The notes beneath the pieces were generated by a model. That model saw nothing but the letters and a program-made list of their open reading frames with translations. It made no database searches and was not told the origin of the DNA. A stretch of DNA of 49,777 bases, taken from positions 2,776,510 through 2,826,286 of the forward strand of contig BLXT01001848.1 of the NCBI GenBank assembly GCA_019648995.1, in the 5' to 3' direction. Every line of letters begins with the position of its first letter. Positions within the stretch are counted from its first letter, which is position 1. The DNA comes from Plakobranchus ocellatus. Taxonomy: Eukaryota > Mollusca > Gastropoda > Plakobranchidae. Of the stretch, positions 44,650 through 49,777 are shown one piece after another. The position numbers and the translations under genes are program-made.

Positions 44650-45113
44650 GTAATTTTTTTTTTTTGATATATCACTCATCAGATCTAATATTTCAATATT
44701 GACATGCATGATGGGTTCCATGACGAAGCTATGTAAGTAATCTCCATTTTTTCAAATTTTGATTCATTCAGTGCAAGCATCACACATTGATGTGCTTTAT
44801 AAATAAAATATACTTTTGATATTAATCGCAGTGACATTTTGAGTTTTGATCTTTTTCTTAGCTAAAAAAATAATTTTAAGTGCTTTTGTCACAAACCCCG
44901 TCATGTGTTTTTTGCTAACACAAAATGATTTGATACCCCCAATTTATTTTCTGTTGAAAAATAACCTGGCTTAATCCAATTACAGATTTAAGCTAAGATC
45001 ATTTTGATGATCTCTAAAATTTCATTATTTCCTGAAACCATTCATACTCTTATTTAATTCAATTTAAATGCTGGTACATATATTATGTAAATATTTGCAA
45101 GATATTTATTATA

Positions 45114-45147
<34 letters not shown>

Positions 45148-46522
45148 TAAAACCTAAATTGGAGACAAGGTACCTGCAGCATTTGCTCACTAGAACTTTG
45201 TTCTAGATTATATGAATTTTAACCTAATGCTATAATTTTCTTTTGTTGTACGCTAATGTTATTTCTATTTTGCAAGATAATTCACATTCTACTTTGTAGA
45301 CATGTAACACTAAAGTTTAATCTGAGATTTGTCCCAGAATAAACACTGATGAGTACAACTTCTTTCTCATATAAATTTTAGAATGTTACTGATAATATTT
45401 GCACGAAAAGGACTTAGCTCCAACCAGAACAATGTATGAATTCTTCAATTTACAAGTCCAGCTGAAGTACTGAACGTGCTGGAACCAAATTTTAAAAAAT
45501 TCTGCTTTGGCATTATGTCTGCATGTCACTTATTGAGCTAGTTTGTCATTAAGTAATCACATATTTTCTTCCTTGACATTGTTCAAGTTAATTCTACATT
45601 GTGCTAAAAGTCTTAATTAACCATAAACCTATCACTATATGCCTTGAGAAAAATCAAATGAGTTGCAAGTTACAGTTACATTTTAAATCTTTGACACTGA
45701 TATAGGCTTACTGTTTGTGTGAGCCTCAAAATGTGGACTGGCAACAATTTTATGTAGCAGGATATATAAACGTATAAGCCAAGATGTTACTTTTTTCTCA
45801 AAACTATGGAAATTATCATGTGCTACAAATTGATTTTGAGTTGGTCCCTGGTGCTACAACTATACATATATTGTAGTGTATTTCTTTTGTTTTTTTAAAG
45901 ACTTTTTTGATTTTGTATATCTTAGATGGCTGTCTCCTATAAAATTTTCATTAATGTTTTTTTAGCATACTGTATTAAAACATGTTTATTGCAGATCCTA
46001 AGTGGCTTTTCATTTTGAAACACACATGGATGCATACACTGACTTCACAAGGTAGAATCAAACATTATATTTCTTCATTGTAGAAACCATGAAATAATTC
46101 ATTTATTCCTTTTTGCAATGCCAAAGAGGTCAGTAAAAGAAAGCTTTCAGGGCATATTTCACAGTTTTTGTATCAGAAGGAACTGGCCAGTCAACCAAAA
46201 TGAGGAAAATGAATCCATAGCAATACATTATATTAATGATGTAAAACTCACAAGAGTGGAAAAGAAAAGCAGTATCTTTATAGGTCACAAGTCATTTCAA
46301 AGTTTTACAATTTCATGCTTGGATCCATAATTCTTAAAGAATGATACTCTTTCTTCAAGAATTACAGGATTCTAAAAGTTTCTGCTAATTTTATTCCTTC
46401 TTTTTCCCCAAAGAATTTGTTAAGCCATTAATGTAAAAGCATATCTTAACAAAGATACTTCTTAATAATGAAGTATGAATTGCAAAACTAACAATAAGTA
46501 ACAATTTACATATCCTTTACAG
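44650..46522. other. Intron 3 of the Myb/SANT-like gene, with poly-T run
   Basis: An AT-rich 1.9-kb intron. A 28-base T run lies at 45115-45142, possibly the A-tail of a retroposed element on the other strand. No gene seen. Confidence 0.5.
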
Positions 46523-46755
46523 ATAAGAAAAGGAAGCCAGAGGAAAACATGTATGCTTTCTTAGAGGAAAAAGAAAAGCAGAGACGGAGAGAAAAAGAAG
46601 AAGAACTGGCTCTGAGAAGAATGGAGTTGGAGCTACAACGAGAGCAACAAGAGGAGGGGATGAAAGCAAGGAGAGAAGCAGAGGAATTTGTCAGGGAGAA
46701 GAGAAGAGCATTTTTGCAGATGATGCACATGTTTATGGGAAAAAACAGTAAATAA
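46523..46755 (+). CDS. Myb/SANT-like gene, exon 4 (coiled-coil C-terminus)
   Basis: It encodes KKRKPEENMYAFLEEKEKQR and ELALRRMELELQREQQEEGM and ends at TAA 46753-46755. The heptad-like charged pattern is a clear coiled coil. An extra intron frame at 46118-46330 was not needed. Confidence 0.65.
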
Positions 46756-47815
46756 AGAATGTGACAAATCCTATAGCCATATGTTGAATTCTTACTAGCA
46801 TGTATCACACATGTTTCAAAACTGCTTCTTTTTTTTTTTTTAATGGCAACAAATATCATGTGAGTAGTCTGTACAAGTTAAAACAGTTTGGGGCAGGGTC
46901 ACGATCTGACGTAAGGAATTAACATTATTAGTGTTTTTATTGTGCGCTTTGAATGCTTTTTAGGAACCAGTAAATATTTTTATTTATGGTTTTTGCTGCT
47001 TAAGGATCTCATTTTGTGCTGCCATTAAAATAATTAAAATAAGAGGAGGAAAAAAAATTACCTGGAATATGCACATTTCAATGTCATAGAAAATTTAGGA
47101 GAATGATTTAAGGAAAAGTTTCTTATCTTACAAAGATGTCCCCTTACAAAAAAAATATTTATCTTTATGAGCATGGCATACTCAACCCAAAACAGAAAAA
47201 GAAAAAACAACATCAGATGGATGCACCACCACATTCAGAGATACAAGGTTTCAATTACGATAAAAATGTTTTGTCGCAAAATGTTTACAAGAAAAATGTT
47301 TTGTCCCAATGATGCAAAAAAGGCCTCATAATAATATTTTCCGCATTAACGTAAGGCATGTTGATGTTGAAAAATGCAAAAAATCAATTTTTTTTTTAAC
47401 TTCGATTTGTGACCTGGCTACACAAATGAAGTTTTTAGTTAAAATATTTGGATATTTATGAAGACAAAAACAGGAAAAACAATTGTTTTTGCTGTACATA
47501 GTCGTGCATTTTTGGAAAAATAAAAGAGACAAAATTTGTTGGCTTCAAATTTGTGAAACTACATTTGATATAAATTATCTTAGTGAGAAGATTCTAGGCA
47601 AACTGTTTTTCGTGTGGGTGGGTCTCATAAAAATTTATGGCTGGGGCTTTCTATGTCTCAAAAAAAAAAACAAACTTAAAACCAACAGTATGTATACAGA
47701 ACACATTTGTCTAAAAATGTTTTAAAAATTGTATGTCAAAACAGTTACGGATCTATGTTTCTAAAGAACCAAATAAGCAGTTTTCTCTTGCTCTGATTTA
47801 TTTACACCCATTTTC
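46756..47815. other. Spacer between convergent Harbinger genes
   Basis: AT-rich DNA between the stop of the Myb/SANT-like gene and the stop of the transposase. A weak AATAAA-like AGTAAATAAAGAA overlaps the first stop. No other feature seen. Confidence 0.5.
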
Positions 47816-48679
47816 TTAACACAAATATTCTTCAAGGGTTGGTGTTGCTGTTTGAAAAAATGTTAATGTTAGATTTCCGTAAAGACAAGCTCTGCAGTTG
47901 GTAAGAATTGTGGCAACTAAGTAATATTTTCCAACAGGCTGGAGCAATAATTTAAGATTTTTCTTAAAATCTAAAAAAGCAAACTCTTTTATCATTTCCC
48001 CAAAACCCTACTCCACACAGACTCTCACTTTTCCCATGGCTTTATTAAATTCTTGCTCCTGGGGGGGAGAGGGCTGCTCCTCTGAAAGGGGAGATGAGGG
48101 TTCTCCTGAGAGGATAAGCCTGGTCCCCATACAAACAAAAGTCACCAATAGTTTCCAGTTCAGCAATTAATCCATTTGCTGCAAGAAGAGCACAGTCATA
48201 GTGTTTGCCTTCCATTGGCCCAAAAATATGGCCAATTATTCCATTGAGCAGCATAACACTCTGAAATTTTAGCCCATGAAGGCGTTTATGTTTGCTGTAC
48301 GAACTGCACTGATTGGACGATGGACGAGCGATTGGTTTTATGGTCCCATCAATGAAGCTGATGCAATTTTGTATTGGAGCTCCTTTAGCTGCGACAGCAT
48401 CTGCCAAAGCTTGTTTTGGTATCCACCTTTGATTAAGCCAAGAAACTTTATGAGAAAAATGTGAGAAAATGTGCTCCAGATTGTGATTGACCAATCGATT
48501 TGGATAGCTCAGTCTTCTTAAAAAAATGCATAAGGCCTCAGTGCCAGAAATGTTCAGCCTGTTTGTGGTGACTGTATGGTCAGGGATAAGGAGTCCATCT
48601 CGCAAATAGTTGATGTTTGCCCTTTTGAATCGGAACATTTCCCATGCCTCATCTTTGCAATGTTTTCCAAGAGAAACCC
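47816..48679 (-). pseudogene. PIF/Harbinger transposase, last exon, frameshift and stop
   Basis: Minus strand. The acceptor tcctgtctag (rc) lies before 48679, and the exon begins VSLGKHCKDEAWEMFRFKRA. It continues with ISGTEALCIFLRRLSYPNRL and the DDE_Tnp_4 nuclease: NCISFIDGTIKPIARPS (first Asp), KHKRLHGLKFQSVMLLNGI, GHIFGPMEGKHYDCALLA and FCLYGDQAYPLRRTLISPFR (second Asp). A run of seven G at 48061-48067 (one too many) shifts the frame. The shifted frame gives EQEFNKAMGKVRVCVE, with the third catalytic residue (Glu, codon 48011-48013), then TAG at 48008-48010 where the family has Trp. It goes on with GFGEMIKEFAF and VGKYYLVATILTNCRACLYG to a stop at 47816-47818. All three catalytic residues survive. 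An N-terminal exon should lie further right and was not found. The convergent Myb/SANT-like gene is its likely partner. Confidence 0.85.
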
Positions 48680-49777
48680 CTAGACAGGAAATAAATAAAA
48701 AAAAAACAAAAACAAAAAAACATTAGTGTGTAATTGATAATCTATCCATCAAATTAGATTTACATTTTATGACATCTTCCTGAAATAGTAACATGTTAAG
48801 AAATTTGATTGTCATAATTAACACTGAAAATTTAATAAAGAACTTTATGTTCTGGAGGACTGTTTGGGTGAATCCCAAGCTGTATTGCGAATACACACAC
48901 ACACACACGCGCATATCTATAGCATTAAAGTTATAATTATTATACCACTGTGGTTTGCACAATTATAACATTCAAATATCAGGTCTCATTAATACAAAAA
49001 TATTGCACTCAATAAGTAGGCCTACTGGTCAAAATCAAGAAGGCTGTTTCAAGCGATTTAAAAATAAAAGAGGGGGGAATACGTTAAAGTAAACTTTGGC
49101 TTTATAAAGAATAATGCTAGTGATTATTTTGCTTAAATAATGAAACCAGACCTGCCAACCCCAAATTGTACTTGAGAGTAATCCATACGCCTATTCAGAG
49201 TATTTTAGACTAGCTCGGGGTAATTGAAAATTCATGGACTTTTGTGAAGGGGCAGCGTCTAATACAATCCTCGTAATGGTCAAAACCAGTTATATATATT
49301 TTTTGTGTTTTTGTTCAATATTCCTGTATATCTGTAAATCCATGATAATTTGCAGGAGTTGCATTTAAATAATCAGTCAATTAGCTATCTCTAACACTTG
49401 AATTAAAATGAATGTTGTTTGTTACCACATGAATATAATTTAATTGATATTTAAGTTGTTTTTAAAGAGCTTGTAAGCAATTTATGAAGACTGGCCCTAG
49501 CCTAACTGACTTCATACTTTATTTGCAGGGCAATATCCTTACCCACAAGCACACAATCTAAATTCACTAGTTAAAAACAAGAAAACGGAAAAACTATTTC
49601 CAATAAAAATTAATGATACCCTATTTAAAAAATAATGCTGATATTTCAGCCAGGGTTGTTTCCCCATTTTGCACTTCCATTGATTAGATTGTATATTACT
49701 GTTTTTTTTTTTTCTAATAGCAAAGAGTGTTGAAAATGCTCCTATTTTTAAAATGTTCAGATACGGTACAAATCATG
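48680..49777. other. Right end of window, no gene recognised
   Basis: It contains a short (CA)n run at 48892-48911. A GC-richer stretch with CCAGACCTGCCAACCCC at about 49146 may be the end of another DNA element. The first exon and right terminal repeat of the Harbinger element should be here or beyond, but I could not identify them. Confidence 0.35.

Larger units (their letters stand above)
43235..46755 (+). pseudogene. Harbinger-type Myb/SANT-like gene, four exons, one stop
   Basis: Exons are 43235-43443, 43978-44056, 44517-44649 and 46523-46755, with acceptors catacag, gttttag, tttcag and tttacag and donors GAG|GTTTGC, AAG|GTATGT and GAG|GTAATT. They join in frame to 218 codons. Exon 1 is a Myb/SANT-like DNA-binding domain (DVLMLREVLASQAFLQKN, then LTARRECTNLLVCQFKKD). 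Exon 2 continues it with SSGIEEVTEKSILLEELLSL. Exon 3 is a Ser/Thr linker. Exon 4 is a charged coiled coil (EEKEKQRRREKEEELALRRM) ending QMMHMFMGKNSK and TAA. One in-frame TGA at 44646-44648 lies just before the exon 3 donor. Proteins of this layout are the second gene of PIF/Harbinger transposons and help bring the transposase to DNA. A domesticated host copy is also possible. Exon 1 has a phase-0 acceptor, so the start is either ATG 43253 or in an unseen upstream exon. Confidence 0.7.

Noticed and set aside
46118..46330. Extra exon of the Myb/SANT-like gene
   Set aside because: The flanking exons already join in phase without it, and it has no acceptor or donor in the right phase.

Overview
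This is an AT-rich animal nuclear window. It holds one intron-rich host gene surrounded by a dense graveyard of transposable elements. The host gene matches TTC16 (tetratricopeptide repeat protein 16). The repeats include RTE-like LINEs, a tRNA-derived SINE, pogo/Tigger, P-element, piggyBac and Harbinger elements, and an element with a RAG1-like zinc finger. That mix, above all the RAG1-N-like element, would fit a mollusc or another lophotrochozoan. No sequence here proves the taxon. I see no RNA gene, CRISPR array or prokaryotic feature.

Layout. From 1 to about 3060 is upstream or intronic DNA with a minus-strand LINE relic. From 3067 to 27366 lies the plus-strand TTC16-like gene: 13 exons whose splice phases join into one open frame of 779 codons plus a stop. 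It is open at its 5' end and closes with a stop at 27364-27366 and an AATAAA at 27393. Its introns hold a SINE (about 3516-3800), LINE relics (4500-5061 and 15125-16290), a degenerate minus-strand RAG1-like element (11560-13978) and a non-autonomous pogo-like element (21027-21808). One intron uses a GC-AG splice pair.

From 27561 to 30134 is a complete but broken Tigger/pogo transposon with terminal inverted repeats and a TA target duplication, about 160 bp beyond the poly(A) signal. A minus-strand RTE-like LINE (30420-32700) follows. Next come AT-rich DNA with an orphan pogo-type end (34229), an 87-N assembly gap and a 44-bp minisatellite (37408-37712). From 38576 onward DNA transposons lie almost back to back: a THAP/P-element relic (38576-41110), two successive piggyBac relics (41308-42480 and 42690-43180), and a Harbinger-type pair. 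The pair is a four-exon Myb/SANT-like gene on the plus strand (43235-46755) and a convergent transposase on the minus strand (47816-48679).

Only the TTC16-like gene looks like a functional host gene. The most unusual object is the 11.5-14.0 kb minus-strand element. It combines an N-terminal CRIC...CVKC finger resembling the RAG1 zinc-binding region with a downstream GDYEFL...CLWC region whose order of landmarks recalls the RAG1 core.
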